Shown piece after piece: positions 1 to 7,889 of a stretch of DNA of 64,000 bases (position 1 is its first letter; the number at the start of each line of letters is the position of its first letter). The DNA lies in assembly GCF_006861795.1 (NCBI RefSeq), contig NZ_VDGH01000004.1:1-64000 (forward strand). The letters are read 5' to 3'. The notes beneath the pieces were generated by a model that was given only the letters and a program-made list of their open reading frames with translations, searched no databases and was not told the origin of the DNA. This DNA comes from Psychrobacillus lasiicapitis. Its GTDB lineage: Bacteria; Bacillota; Bacilli; Bacillales_A; Planococcaceae. The position numbers were made by a program, and so were the translations under genes.

Positions 1-74
1 TCCTCATAACTTTCATTGCCTTCTAAATAGCGCATTATCATATTGAATTTTTCTTCGGCTGTAAATCTAGCCAT
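1..74 (-). CDS. IS3-family transposase OrfA, N-terminal fragment (partial)
   Basis: The 24 visible codons start at 74 and read MARFTAEEKFNMIMRYLEGN, followed by ESYE. This resembles the first helix of the helix-turn-helix domain of IS3-family OrfA proteins, which bind the element ends. The gene continues beyond position 1, so its length, any frameshift with OrfB and its integrity cannot be judged. A short A-rich leader and the inverted repeat at 84-121 separate it from the element end. The family call rests on a short stretch plus the IS end structure. Confidence 0.6.
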   Translation of the reverse strand, partial: MARFTAEEKFNMIMRYLEGNESYE

Positions 75-127
75 AAAAAACACCCCGCAAATGTTAGTTT
101 AGCGTCTAACATTTACGGGGCAGTTCA
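1..127 (-). mobile_element. IS3-family (IS150-like) insertion sequence, left end, cut by window edge
   Basis: On the minus strand the element begins with TGAACTGCCCCG at 127 and runs out of the window at position 1. The TG...CA-type end, a hairpin just inside the end (arms at about 84-98 and 107-121), and an OrfA-like transposase start 53 bases in are all typical of IS3-family members. The adjoining sequence from 128 onward matches an intergenic hairpin repeat found again near 39650, so the boundary at 127/128 is well defined. The other end and the target duplication lie outside the window. Confidence 0.7.
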
Positions 128-146
128 ATGCAATTTTGGCTGCTCA
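128..146 (+). repeat. Half of an intergenic hairpin repeat, truncated by the IS
   Basis: The 19 bases ATGCAATTTTGGCTGCTCA are an exact reverse-complement match to 39647-39665. They hold half the loop and one arm (GGCTGC) of that hairpin. The other arm is missing because the IS end abuts the loop at 127. Confidence 0.75.
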
Positions 147-385
147 TCGCTTCATTATTAGTTGTCGCTTACTATTGTAAAAAATTTATCACTTTTCTAG
201 TTAGTGACCTTGATTCAAAAGTATTTGAAAAATAAGTAAGAGACTTCCTGTTATGAAAATAAATGTGCAAGTTACATACCATCTTCACAGGCTAATTTAG
301 AAGAGTATCTCCGCTAATTTTCCACTCTTAGTAAAAGAGAATCTGCTCGAAAATAAATAGCAGTAATTGTTAAAAGAAGTACTCG

Positions 386-413
386 AGTGTCCGAAATTGT
401 ATCTTCGGGCACT
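386..413. repeat. Intergenic hairpin repeat, intact copy
   Basis: An 8-bp stem (AGTGTCCG with CGGGCACT, one G-U pair) encloses the loop AAATTGTATCTT. It belongs to the same family as the hairpins at 39494-39521 and 39648-39675: the loop sequence is conserved while the stem sequence changes with compensation. Confidence 0.65.
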
Positions 414-526
414 ACTATTACTGGTAGGAAAGTATCTTTTCACTAATTATCCAAAAAGATTTAGACCTTATTCTTACTGTTGAAAAATGGCGACGGACAG
501 ATTAACGCAATATGATTACCGAAAAA

Positions 527-566
527 AGAAAAGCTGGTCGTGACGAAAGTCACGACCAGCTTTTCT
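527..566. terminator. Perfect 18-bp hairpin, likely terminator downstream of the amidase gene
   Basis: AGAAAAGCTGGTCGTGAC and its exact complement flank a GAAA tetraloop. The A-rich left side (522-527) supplies a U tract for minus-strand transcripts, so it could end the amidase message that finishes at 650. The U tract on the plus side is shorter. Confidence 0.6.
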
Positions 567-649
567 AATAAATCAAACGTTAATGATATTGCAAGTTAGT
601 CTGTCCAAAAACCTCCAGGTATTATCCTTAAATGTCACTGACACTTTTC

Positions 650-2185
650 TTAGTCTAACTCATTATCAAAATAATTAATAATTCCATTATAGATTCCATG
701 TGTTGCTTGATCTCTAAAATGTCTTGTAGTGACATTGCGTTCTTCGGTAGGATTACTCAAATACCCTAACTCTATTAAAATTGCATTTTGTTTATTTTCG
801 CGTAAAACTAAATAATTTCCTGGCTGTGTTCCACGATCTTTAAGGGGAATCATATTACCTAAACCAGCGTGTACATATTCCGCTAGTTTCTTTTGATAAC
901 CGTGCATATAATACGTCGTATATCCACGGACAGTGCTATTTTCCACCGCATCATAATGTAAACTAATAAATGCATCTGCTCCTGCTTGGTGACCGATTGA
1001 AACCCGTTTACGCAGATCCACGTAAACATCTGATTGTCTTGTCATAATGACGTTAGCACCAGCTGCTTGTAATTTAGAAGAAAGCAATTCAGCTGTCAAC
1101 AAGGTAATATCCTTTTCATCTGTTCCAAGAGCTCCTGTAGTACCGCGGTCATTACCTCCATGTCCTGGATCAATTACAATGGACAAGCCTTTCAACGTAC
1201 CTTTTTTTCTAGGTTTCTTTTTTTCTTGTATTGGCAAATCCGTAGTTACAACCGAATTTGATGACGAGACTAGCCAGCTTGCTACATAGGCTATTGATTG
1301 GTTCTCCAAAATAACTTTATACCAATCGTTTACTTTGTCAGTTACTTCAAATGTTTCTCCGGCATCTACTCGCTTTACAACCGCACTATTAGTCGAGCCA
1401 TCTGAACGTAAATTAGTCCCATTGTATAAAATGGTAATCGTATTAGTTGTTGCGGTAGATGTGGAATTGCTCGGTTCATTTAAGAATGTACCGTAAAAAC
1501 TGTATATCCATCCAATTTTTCCGTTTTCTAATTGTACCTTGACCCAATTATGATTTGTATCAAGTACTTCAAATTGAGCTCCTCTGGCGACTTTTCCAAT
1601 TTGCTTAGAGGAAAGGTCCGCTTTTGCCCGAACATTCAATACATCCACAGATACAACAAAAAGCTTCTCAGAATTTTTAGTGTTAGAGCTCGTTTTTTCA
1701 TTTCCCGATTGGTCGGCAATTGTAATATATGCTGTGTTTACCCAGCCTTTTCTCCCTTGAAAATCGATTTCAATCCATTCACCCTCTGATTTATAGGCAG
1801 GGGTTTGATCTCCTTCACTAAGCTGCCCGATAACGGCAGAGGAGGTAGATGGTTCTGTTCGTACATTTAAGCGATTTACTTTAGAAACGATTTGTTTATT
1901 TGTCATTTCAATTGCTTCGCTTGATGTATACCAACTGGCAACCCAACCAGTCGTGGATCCATATTTAATTTGAATCCAATCATTTTCTTTGTCGATCACA
2001 ACTAGTTTGTCACTTTTTGTAACTGCACCAATTGTATCGTATGTAAGTCCTGGGCCTGATCGAACTTTCAACGAAGGAACATTTACGGTTACTTCGTTTT
2101 CCTGTGCATCTACTGAAATAGTTGGTATTAGTAGAATGACAGCAAGGATTAAAATGGTCATTTTTTGCACTATTTTATCTTTCAT
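650..2185 (-). CDS. N-acetylmuramoyl-L-alanine amidase with four SH3b domains (YrvJ-like)
   Basis: The 511-residue protein is a secreted cell-wall hydrolase expected to cut the amide bond between muramic acid and L-alanine. An N-terminal signal peptide (about 1-28, hydrophobic run ILILAVILLIPTI) is followed by four bacterial SH3 repeats (about 32-92, 98-157, 173-234 and 247-309) that bind wall polymer. A lysine-rich linker leads to an Amidase_3 catalytic domain (about 334-508). Zinc-ligand and catalytic motifs are visible: DPGHGG, GTDEKD, SLHYDA and LIELGYLSN. The start at 2185 has a GGGAGTG ribosome site. B. subtilis has the similar yrvJ next to hisS, and the position here agrees. Confidence 0.9.
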   Translation of the reverse strand: MKDKIVQKMTILILAVILLIPTISVDAQENEVTVNVPSLKVRSGPGLTYDTIGAVTKSDKLVVIDKENDWIQIKYGSTTGWVASWYTSSEAIEMTNKQIVSKVNRLNVRTEPSTSSAVIGQLSEGDQTPAYKSEGEWIEIDFQGRKGWVNTAYITIADQSGNEKTSSNTKNSEKLFVVSVDVLNVRAKADLSSKQIGKVARGAQFEVLDTNHNWVKVQLENGKIGWIYSFYGTFLNEPSNSTSTATTNTITILYNGTNLRSDGSTNSAVVKRVDAGETFEVTDKVNDWYKVILENQSIAYVASWLVSSSNSVVTTDLPIQEKKKPRKKGTLKGLSIVIDPGHGGNDRGTTGALGTDEKDITLLTAELLSSKLQAAGANVIMTRQSDVYVDLRKRVSIGHQAGADAFISLHYDAVENSTVRGYTTYYMHGYQKKLAEYVHAGLGNMIPLKDRGTQPGNYLVLRENKQNAILIELGYLSNPTEERNVTTRHFRDQATHGIYNGIINYFDNELD

Positions 2186-2249
2186 TGAATCACTCCCACT
2201 ACCATTGTAAATATTCTGATATAAAATTTCTACCTTTTCTTCAAAAGGG

Positions 2250-2278
2250 TTGACTTATTTCCCTTACGTTATTAAGAT
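2250..2278 (+). promoter_or_regulatory. SigA-type promoter of the hisS-aspS T-box leader
   Basis: TTGACT at 2250-2255, a 17-base spacer and TAAGAT at 2273-2278 place the transcript start near 2285, just ahead of the T-box structure. Confidence 0.6.
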
Positions 2279-2284
2279 AAAGTA

Positions 2285-2562
2285 TAATTAAAAACTAAAA
2301 CAAACCGATGACCGAAAAAGTAACTGTTTTAAGCGGATGGTAAGAGAAGGAAAGACGTGGCTGAAATCTTTCCTACAGACGAACTCAGTGAACAACATTC
2401 GAGAGGATTTTTGTCGAAAAAGATTTTCTTTAGTAGGCAAAAACGGACCTGGCCGTTATCCAGAGTTGAGAGGGTCAGTTTTTTTGACCAACTAGGGTGG
2501 AACCGCGGAAGCTTATATAAGCTCTCGTCCCTTGCTATATGCAAGGGATGAGGGCTTTTTTA
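2285..2562 (+). promoter_or_regulatory. T-box riboswitch leader of hisS-aspS
   Basis: The conserved T-box sequence AGGGTGGAACCGCGG lies at 2494-2508. It is followed by a terminator hairpin (CGTCCCTTGC with GCAAGGGATG, 2526-2551) and a T run. Upstream, an AGTA motif near 2319 and the facing GAA at 2390-2392 mark the specifier loop. By the usual GAA-N-codon-A spacing, the specifier would be AAC at 2394-2396. Uncharged tRNA binding should stabilise the antiterminator and allow read-through into hisS. Identity as a T-box is clear; the cognate tRNA is not (see findings). Confidence 0.92.
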
Positions 2563-2574
2563 TTTTTATTTAAC

Positions 2575-2712
2575 GGGTGTTAGATGCTCGTTGAATAAAA
2601 ATAAAGTCTCCGCCGGCATGTCTCAGTTCGCGACGTCCTGCATGACCTACCTCCTGTAGGCCTCAAGCTCGGTTCATAATCTGGACACAATTACTCCAGG
2701 TCGTAAATGAAA
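2575..2712. repeat. Dispersed intergenic repeat, copy 1
   Basis: This stretch between the T-box terminator and hisS shares a left block (around CCGGC.ATGTC.CAG) and a right block (AATCTGGAC.CAATTAC.CCA) with the region at 9330-9475. The centre differs and holds the hairpin GACCTACCTCCTGTAGGCC. It lies within the hisS transcript. No coding potential is seen. Confidence 0.6.
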
Positions 2713-2732
2713 AAAAGAAAGGGGCAATAGCC

Positions 2733-4028
2733 ATGGATATTAAAGTGCCAAGAGGAACACAAGACATTTTGCCTTCTGAAACAGCAAAATGGCAAGTGGT
2801 AGAAGATTTAATAAGAGAAACTTGCCGTATGTACCAATACAAAGAAATTAGAACACCTATTTTCGAACATACGGAACTATTTACAAGAAGTGTTGGAGAT
2901 ACTACAGATATCGTCCAAAAAGAAATGTATACGTTCCAAGATCGTGGGGATCGTTCCCTTACACTTCGTCCGGAAGGTACAGCATCTGCGGTTCGTGCAT
3001 TTGTTGAGCATAAAATGTTCGGATACCCGGATCAACCAGTGAAGTTATATTATATGGGTCCTATGTTCCGCTATGAAAGACAACAAGCAGGTCGTTATCG
3101 TCAATTTGTTCAATTTGGAATCGAAGCAATTGGAAGTGCAGACCCAGCTATTGATGCAGAAGTAATTTCACTTGCAATGTCGGTTTATCAAAAAGCAGGC
3201 TTAAAAAAGCTAAAGCTCGTTATTAACTCGCTTGGTGACACGGAAAGTAGAGTGGCGCACAAAGAAGCGTTAGTAAATCATTTTGAACCGCATATTGAAG
3301 AGTTTTGTTCGGATTGTCAAAATAGATTGCAAAAAAATCCACTTCGTATTTTAGATTGTAAAGTAGATCGAAATCACCCATTAATGGCAACAGCTCCTTC
3401 TTTAACCGATTATTTAAACGAAGAATCCGCTGCTTATTTTGAAAAGGTAAAAGAATATTTAACACTTTTAAATATTCCGTTTGAAGTAGATCCTAACTTA
3501 GTACGTGGACTGGATTATTATAATCACACTGCTTTTGAGATTATGAGTGCAGCTGAAGGTTTTGGCGCAATTACAACACTTGCAGGTGGTGGAAGATATA
3601 ACGGACTAGTGGAAGAGCTTGGAGGACCGGCTTCACCAGGTATCGGATTTGCAATGAGTATAGAACGATTATTACTTGCGATTAATGCAGAAAATAATCA
3701 ATGGTCAGATCTATCTTCTTTAGATGTATATGTAATTGGAATGGGGGAAGCTGCAAAGAAAAAAGCAGTCGAGCTTACCTATGAATTACGTCAAAATAAT
3801 ATCACCGCAGAGATGGATTATTTAGACCGAAAAATAAAAACACAAATGAAATCAGCGGATCGTCTAAAAGCAAAATTAGTGCTTGTTATCGGCGATGATG
3901 AACTTGAAAAACAAAGTGCAATGTTAAAGGTTTTGGCTACATGCGATCAGCATCTTGTACCGTTTAGTGCTTTGATTGAACAAGTACAAAGTAATATATT
4001 GACCCAAGTGGAGGCAGAAGAACAATGA
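2733..4028 (+). CDS. hisS: Histidyl-tRNA synthetase
   Basis: This class II synthetase of 431 residues charges tRNA-His in the cytoplasm. Visible signatures are the motif 2 region ([18 protein letters not shown], about 109-126), the HisRS-specific RGLDYY and AGGGRYNGL blocks (about 258-300), motif 3 ([12 protein letters not shown], about 308) and a C-terminal anticodon-binding domain (about 330-425). The start has an AAAGGGGC ribosome site. The stop overlaps the start of aspS by four bases (ATGA), so the two are translated from one message under the T-box upstream. Length is normal. Confidence 0.97.
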   Translation: MDIKVPRGTQDILPSETAKWQVVEDLIRETCRMYQYKEIRTPIFEHTELFTRSVGDTTDIVQKEMYTFQDRGDRSLTLRPEGTASAVRAFVEHKMFGYPDQPVKLYYMGPMFRYERQQAGRYRQFVQFGIEAIGSADPAIDAEVISLAMSVYQKAGLKKLKLVINSLGDTESRVAHKEALVNHFEPHIEEFCSDCQNRLQKNPLRILDCKVDRNHPLMATAPSLTDYLNEESAAYFEKVKEYLTLLNIPFEVDPNLVRGLDYYNHTAFEIMSAAEGFGAITTLAGGGRYNGLVEELGGPASPGIGFAMSIERLLLAINAENNQWSDLSSLDVYVIGMGEAAKKKAVELTYELRQNNITAEMDYLDRKIKTQMKSADRLKAKLVLVIGDDELEKQSAMLKVLATCDQHLVPFSALIEQVQSNILTQVEAEEQ

Positions 4029-5791
4029 ACAGAACGCATACAAGTGGACAGTTAAATGAACAGCATATTGGAGAGTCCGTCCAGTTAATCGGATGGGTAC
4101 AAAAACGAAGAGATTTGGGAGGATTAATATTTGTAGACGTTCGCGATCGCTCAGGTTTAGTCCAAGTTGTATTTAACCCAGAGATTTCGGAAACAGCAAT
4201 CCAAGTTGCGGAAAAACTTCGTAATGAATACATCATTCAAGTAAAAGGAACAGTTATTGCTCGTGCAGAAAACCAAGTGAATCCAAATATTCCTTCTGGT
4301 GCAATTGAAATACATGCGCAAGAAATTGAAATAATCAACGAAGCGAAAACTCCACCATTTGCAATCGAAAACAATACAGATGCTGGAGAAGATGTTCGTT
4401 TAAAATATCGTTACTTAGATTTAAGAAGACCGGCTATGTATGACACATTTAAAATGCGTTCTGACATTACCAAAACGGTAAGACGTTTCTTAGATGACGA
4501 AGGATTTTTAGAAGTGGAAACCCCGATTTTAACAAAATCCACACCAGAAGGAGCACGTGACTATTTAGTGCCTAGTCGTGTGCATAATGGAGAGTTTTAT
4601 GCGTTACCGCAGTCTCCTCAATTATTCAAGCAATTGTTAATGGTCGGTGGATTTGAACGTTACTATCAAATCGCTAGATGCTTCCGTGATGAAGATTTAC
4701 GTGCAGACCGTCAGCCTGAATTCACCCAAATCGATATGGAAATGAGTTTCTTATCGATGGATGAAATTTTAGAGATGAACGAGCGCATGATGAAAAAAAT
4801 CATGAAAGAAGTCAAAGGCATTGATGTCACTATTCCTTTTGCACGCATGGATTATGATGAAGCAATGGCCCGTTACGGATCAGACAAACCAGATGTGCGG
4901 TTTGGTTTAGAGTTAGTAGATTTATCGGAAACTGTTAAAGATAGCGCATTTAAAGTATTTGCTTCTGCAGTTGAAACTGGCGGGCAAGTAAAAGCGATTA
5001 ATGTAAAAGGAGCAGCGGCTAATTATTCACGCAAAGATATCGATGCGTTAGGTGAATTTGCCTCTGTGTATGGTGCAAAAGGTCTTGCTTGGTTAAAGGT
5101 GGACGAAGAAGGGCTTAAAGGACCTATCGCTAAGTTTTTCGAAGGAGAAGCAGCATCTAGCTTAATCCAAACATTAGAAGCTTCTGCAGGAGATTTATTA
5201 TTATTTGTAGCCGATAAAAAATCAGTTGTAGCAGATGCTTTAGGCGCACTTCGTTTAAAATTAGGAAAAGATTTAGGATTAATTGATGAAAACAGCTTCG
5301 AATTTTTATGGGTTGTGAACTGGCCATTATTTGAATACGATGAAAAAGAAGGGCGTTATTACGCTGCACACCATCCGTTCACACGCCCATTCGATGAAGA
5401 TCTTTCATTAATGGATACTGACCCAAGTAAAGTGCGTGCGCAAGCGTATGACTTAGTATTAAATGGCTATGAGCTTGGTGGCGGATCATTACGTATTTAT
5501 TCGAGAGAGGTTCAAGAGAAGATGTTTGAAATTCTTGGATTCTCAGAGGAAGAAGCAAAAGCACAATTTGGCTTCTTAATGGAAGCTTTTGAATATGGAA
5601 CACCTCCTCATGGTGGAGTAGCATTTGGTTTAGACCGTGTAGTAATGTTGCTTTCTGGTAGCACAAACTTACGTGATACCATTGCTTTCCCGAAAACAGC
5701 AAGCGCTAGTGACTTATTAACGCAAGCACCAAGTCCGGTAGCACAAGCGCAACTGGAAGAGTTAAATTTAAAAATAAGTAATACACAATGA
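4025..5791 (+). CDS. aspS: Aspartyl-tRNA synthetase
   Basis: The 588-residue bacterial-type class II synthetase charges tRNA-Asp. An N-terminal OB-fold anticodon-binding domain (about 1-105, with [12 protein letters not shown]) precedes the catalytic core, which shows motif 2 ([20 protein letters not shown], about 218-237) and motif 3 ([12 protein letters not shown], about 536-547). The GAD insertion typical of bacterial AspRS lies between them (about 290-400). It overlaps hisS by four bases and shares its T-box leader. Length and motifs are those of an intact enzyme. The sequence alone does not show whether it is discriminating for tRNA-Asp over tRNA-Asn. Confidence 0.97.
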   Translation: MNRTHTSGQLNEQHIGESVQLIGWVQKRRDLGGLIFVDVRDRSGLVQVVFNPEISETAIQVAEKLRNEYIIQVKGTVIARAENQVNPNIPSGAIEIHAQEIEIINEAKTPPFAIENNTDAGEDVRLKYRYLDLRRPAMYDTFKMRSDITKTVRRFLDDEGFLEVETPILTKSTPEGARDYLVPSRVHNGEFYALPQSPQLFKQLLMVGGFERYYQIARCFRDEDLRADRQPEFTQIDMEMSFLSMDEILEMNERMMKKIMKEVKGIDVTIPFARMDYDEAMARYGSDKPDVRFGLELVDLSETVKDSAFKVFASAVETGGQVKAINVKGAAANYSRKDIDALGEFASVYGAKGLAWLKVDEEGLKGPIAKFFEGEAASSLIQTLEASAGDLLLFVADKKSVVADALGALRLKLGKDLGLIDENSFEFLWVVNWPLFEYDEKEGRYYAAHHPFTRPFDEDLSLMDTDPSKVRAQAYDLVLNGYELGGGSLRIYSREVQEKMFEILGFSEEEAKAQFGFLMEAFEYGTPPHGGVAFGLDRVVMLLSGSTNLRDTIAFPKTASASDLLTQAPSPVAQAQLEELNLKISNTQ

Positions 5792-5864
5792 TTTCATTTA
5801 GAAATATGAAAAAAGTCATGAAACACATCGTTCAGAATAGTTAGAAAATAACACGATAAAATGA

Positions 5865-5893
5865 TTGAAGTTTCATAAATCGTATGCTATTAT
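5865..5893 (+). promoter_or_regulatory. SigA promoter of the 6S RNA gene
   Basis: TTGAAG (5865-5870), a 17-base spacer and TATTAT (5888-5893) predict a start near 5900, which fits the 5' arm of the 6S closing stem. Confidence 0.75.
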
Positions 5894-5899
5894 ACAAGT

Positions 5900-6097
5900 A
5901 ATACGAATCCTGATGTGTTCGCAACATGCAATCAGTTTTGACCGAACAATTTCTATCGTCGGGAGTCTGACTTTTATTATGAATGACATGCCCTAATATA
6001 AGGGACGTCAAAATTAATAAAGAGGACACCCACCTGCTGAGTGCGGGTTCAAAACGATACGCTTTATATTGTCGGCACGATTGGGATTCGTCCTAGA
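5900..6097 (+). ncRNA. ssrS: 6S RNA (SsrS, BsrA-like)
   Basis: A roughly 195-base RNA lies between aspS and tcdA (yrvM), where B. subtilis carries 6S-1 RNA. The ends can close into a long stem: TACGAATCC (5902-5910) pairs with GGATTCGTC (6084-6092). The interior can form an interrupted hairpin with a central bulge, as in 6S RNA, and the 5' segment CCTGATGTGTTCGC resembles Bacillus 6S-1. A consensus promoter precedes it and an intrinsic terminator follows. 6S RNA binds the SigA holoenzyme as an open-promoter mimic in stationary phase. The exact mature ends are estimates. Confidence 0.85.
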
Positions 6098-6107
6098 TTA
6101 CTAATGT

Positions 6108-6137
6108 CCCTCTAGCAATTGTTGCTGGAGGGTTTTT
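6108..6137 (+). terminator. Intrinsic terminator after 6S RNA
   Basis: CCCTCTAGCAA pairs with TTGCTGGAGGG (one G-U) around a short loop, followed by TTTTTGTT. Confidence 0.85.
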
Positions 6138-6180
6138 GTTGGGTTAAAACCAACTAATTTGATACAGATGGAGTGTTTAT

Positions 6181-6942
6181 ATGTTACATCAATTTTCTAG
6201 AAATGAATTATCAGTAGGAAAAGAAGGCGTAGATTTAATCAGAAACACGACAGTCGCTATTTTAGGTGTCGGGGGAGTAGGCTCTTTTGCGGCAGAAGCA
6301 TGTGCAAGAAGTGGAGTCGGTCGAATTATTTTAGTGGACAAGGATAATGTAGATATTACAAATATTAATCGTCAGTTAGTAGCATATATGTCAACAATCG
6401 GTCGTTCAAAATCAGCAGTGATGAAAGAACGAATTGCTGATATTAATCCAGAATGTGAAGTAATTGATATGCATATGTTTTATACAGAAGAAACGTATGA
6501 ACAATTTTTTGCGATGGATATAGATTATGTTATTGATGCATCTGATACTATTATTTATAAAGTGCATTTGATGAAAGAATGCTTAAAACGTGGTATTAAA
6601 ATAATTTCAAGTATGGGAGCGGCTAACAAAACAGATCCTACTCGTTTCCAAATTGCCGATATTTCCAAAACGCATACAGATCCTATTGCAAGAGTAATCC
6701 GTACGAAATTACGCAAGGAAGATCATATTACAAAAGGGATTCCAGTTGTGTTTTCCGATGAAAGTCCAATTGTTGTACGTGAGGATGTTGTAGGAACAGT
6801 AGGAAAACCAGATGCGGCAATCCGTAAAGCAAAAATGCCACCGTCTTCCAATGCTTTCGTTCCATCTACAGTAGGGCTGATATGCGCTAGCTGGGTTATC
6901 AATGATATTACGAAAGAAATTCCTATTAATCGAGTAAAGTAA
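6181..6942 (+). CDS. tcdA: tRNA threonylcarbamoyladenosine dehydratase (TcdA/YrvM)
   Basis: This 253-residue E1/ThiF-like enzyme is predicted to use ATP to convert t6A at position 37 of ANN-decoding tRNAs to the cyclic form ct6A. The nucleotide-binding motif VGGVGSFAAE (about 31-40) and the following LVDKDNVDITNINRQ (about 50-64) are typical of the ThiF/MoeB/TcdA fold. A late cysteine in LICASWV (about 236) sits where TcdA proteins carry their conserved cysteine. The position between aspS/6S RNA and rarA matches B. subtilis yrvM. Molybdopterin-synthase adenylyltransferase (MoeB) is less likely given the context and length. Confidence 0.92.
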   Translation: MLHQFSRNELSVGKEGVDLIRNTTVAILGVGGVGSFAAEACARSGVGRIILVDKDNVDITNINRQLVAYMSTIGRSKSAVMKERIADINPECEVIDMHMFYTEETYEQFFAMDIDYVIDASDTIIYKVHLMKECLKRGIKIISSMGAANKTDPTRFQIADISKTHTDPIARVIRTKLRKEDHITKGIPVVFSDESPIVVREDVVGTVGKPDAAIRKAKMPPSSNAFVPSTVGLICASWVINDITKEIPINRVK

Positions 6943-7009
6943 TTAGTTGCAGTTTTTTCCTTTTCCCTTATACTAAAGTTAATACATTGAGGAATGAGAG
7001 GGATAGATA

Positions 7010-7204
7010 ATGACAGAATCGACTAATCAAGAAGCACCTAAAAAGAAAATGTCTTTGCAAGAAGCAGTGAAACAAAAGCTAGAAGAAAAGAAAAACCAAG
7101 CAAATGGTGGTAAAGCCCAAGCAAATGGACCAGTAGCTAACCAAAAAGCAAAAAGCCAAATGACGAAAAAAGTAAGCAATACACGCCGTAAAATGGGTGT
7201 GTAA
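7010..7204 (+). CDS. Small basic hypothetical protein (64 aa)
   Basis: An ATG start with a GAGAGGGA ribosome site gives a 64-residue Lys/Ala/Gln/Asn-rich protein with no hydrophobic segment. The first half (MSLQEAVKQKLEEKKNQ, about 14-30) should form a charged helix. The tail (KKVSNTRRKMGV) is strongly basic, so nucleic-acid or ribosome binding is possible, but I do not recognise a family. A clear terminator begins 13 bases after the stop, so it is probably a monocistronic gene. Low complexity makes similarity-based assignment unreliable. Confidence 0.7.
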   Translation: MTESTNQEAPKKKMSLQEAVKQKLEEKKNQANGGKAQANGPVANQKAKSQMTKKVSNTRRKMGV

Positions 7205-7216
7205 TCGTTTTCCATT

Positions 7217-7244
7217 AAAAAGCATCTCATGAGATGCTTTTTTT
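7217..7244 (+). terminator. Intrinsic terminator of the small basic protein gene
   Basis: AAAAGCATCTC and GAGATGCTTTT form an 11-bp palindromic stem followed by a T run. It is also the first base-paired element of the tandem repeat array that follows. Confidence 0.8.
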
Positions 7245-7775
7245 GGTGAGAAAATTGGTTAGTTGGAATAATTTCAGTTTTAGTTGGAAAATGGAGAGGT
7301 TTAGTTGGAAAAACCCTCACTTTAGTTGTAAAAAAAGCATATTTAGTTGTAATATCCATTTTTATGGGAATGGATGTGTGCAAACTATGATAAAACCTGC
7401 CATAGATAGAGTGCATCTAGTCATTTTAAAAAGCATCTCATGAGAATCCTCTCGTGAGATGCTTTTTTTGATGAGAAAATTGGTTAGTTGGAATAATTTC
7501 AGTTTTAGTTGGAAAATGGAGAGGTTTAGTTGGAAAAACCCTCACTTTAGTTGTAAAAAAAGCATATTTAGTTGTAATATCCATTTTTATGGATTGGATG
7601 TGTGCAAACTATGATAAAACCAGCCATAGATAGAGTGCATCCAGTCATGTTAAAAAAGCATTTCATGAGAATGCTCTCGTTGGATCCTTTTTTGTGTGAA
7701 AATTGGGTACTTGGAATAATTTCAGTTTTAGTTGTAAAAAAGTATACTTAGTTGTAATATCCATTTTTATGGGAG
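7217..7775. repeat. Three tandem ~225-bp units containing phased 21-bp repeats
   Basis: Copies start at 7217, 7428 and 7653. Each opens with a hairpin (AAAAAGCATCTCATGAGA...). It is followed by a series of TAGTTG(G/T)AA motifs spaced exactly 21 bases apart: 7260, 7281, 7302, 7323, 7344 in copy 1; 7485, 7506, 7527, 7548, 7569 in copy 2; 7708 (TACTTGG variant), 7729, 7750 in copy 3. A tail containing GATGTGTGCAAACTATGATAA ends copies 1 and 2. Copy 3 has lost two 21-bp units but kept the phase. This array fills the whole gap between the small protein gene and rarA. Confidence 0.9.
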
Positions 7776-7844
7776 ATTACGAGTTGCCTAAGTTATATCC
7801 TCGCTAAACTTGTGTACCGACCCAATCCAACCAGTATTCTATAT

Positions 7845-7884
7845 AAAAACCCAGATTAGCACCACACCGCGCTAATACGGGTTT
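7845..7884 (-). terminator. Terminator of rarA
   Basis: On the minus strand AAACCCGTATTAGC pairs with GCTAATCTGGGTTT, followed by a T run, six bases after the rarA stop. Confidence 0.75.
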
Positions 7885-7889
7885 GAACA

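Larger units (their letters stand above)
128..649. other. Intergenic region without a recognisable gene
   Basis: About 520 bases lie between the IS end and the amidase gene. I see no open frame with a ribosome binding site. It holds the truncated hairpin repeat (128-146), an intact relative (386-413) and a strong hairpin (527-566). The remainder looks like degraded non-coding sequence. Confidence 0.6.

Noticed and set aside
7027-7443. Open frames on both strands in the repeat array (heptad-like FPTK and FSWK repeats)
   Set aside because: They arise because the 21-bp repeats are a multiple of three and so avoid stops. No ribosome sites stand before them, and the minus-strand frame overlaps the real 7010 gene and its terminator.
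7260-7770. CRISPR-like array
   Set aside because: The 21-bp units are nearly contiguous repeats with only about 9 conserved bases and no unique spacers of 26-40 bases. No cas genes are in the window.
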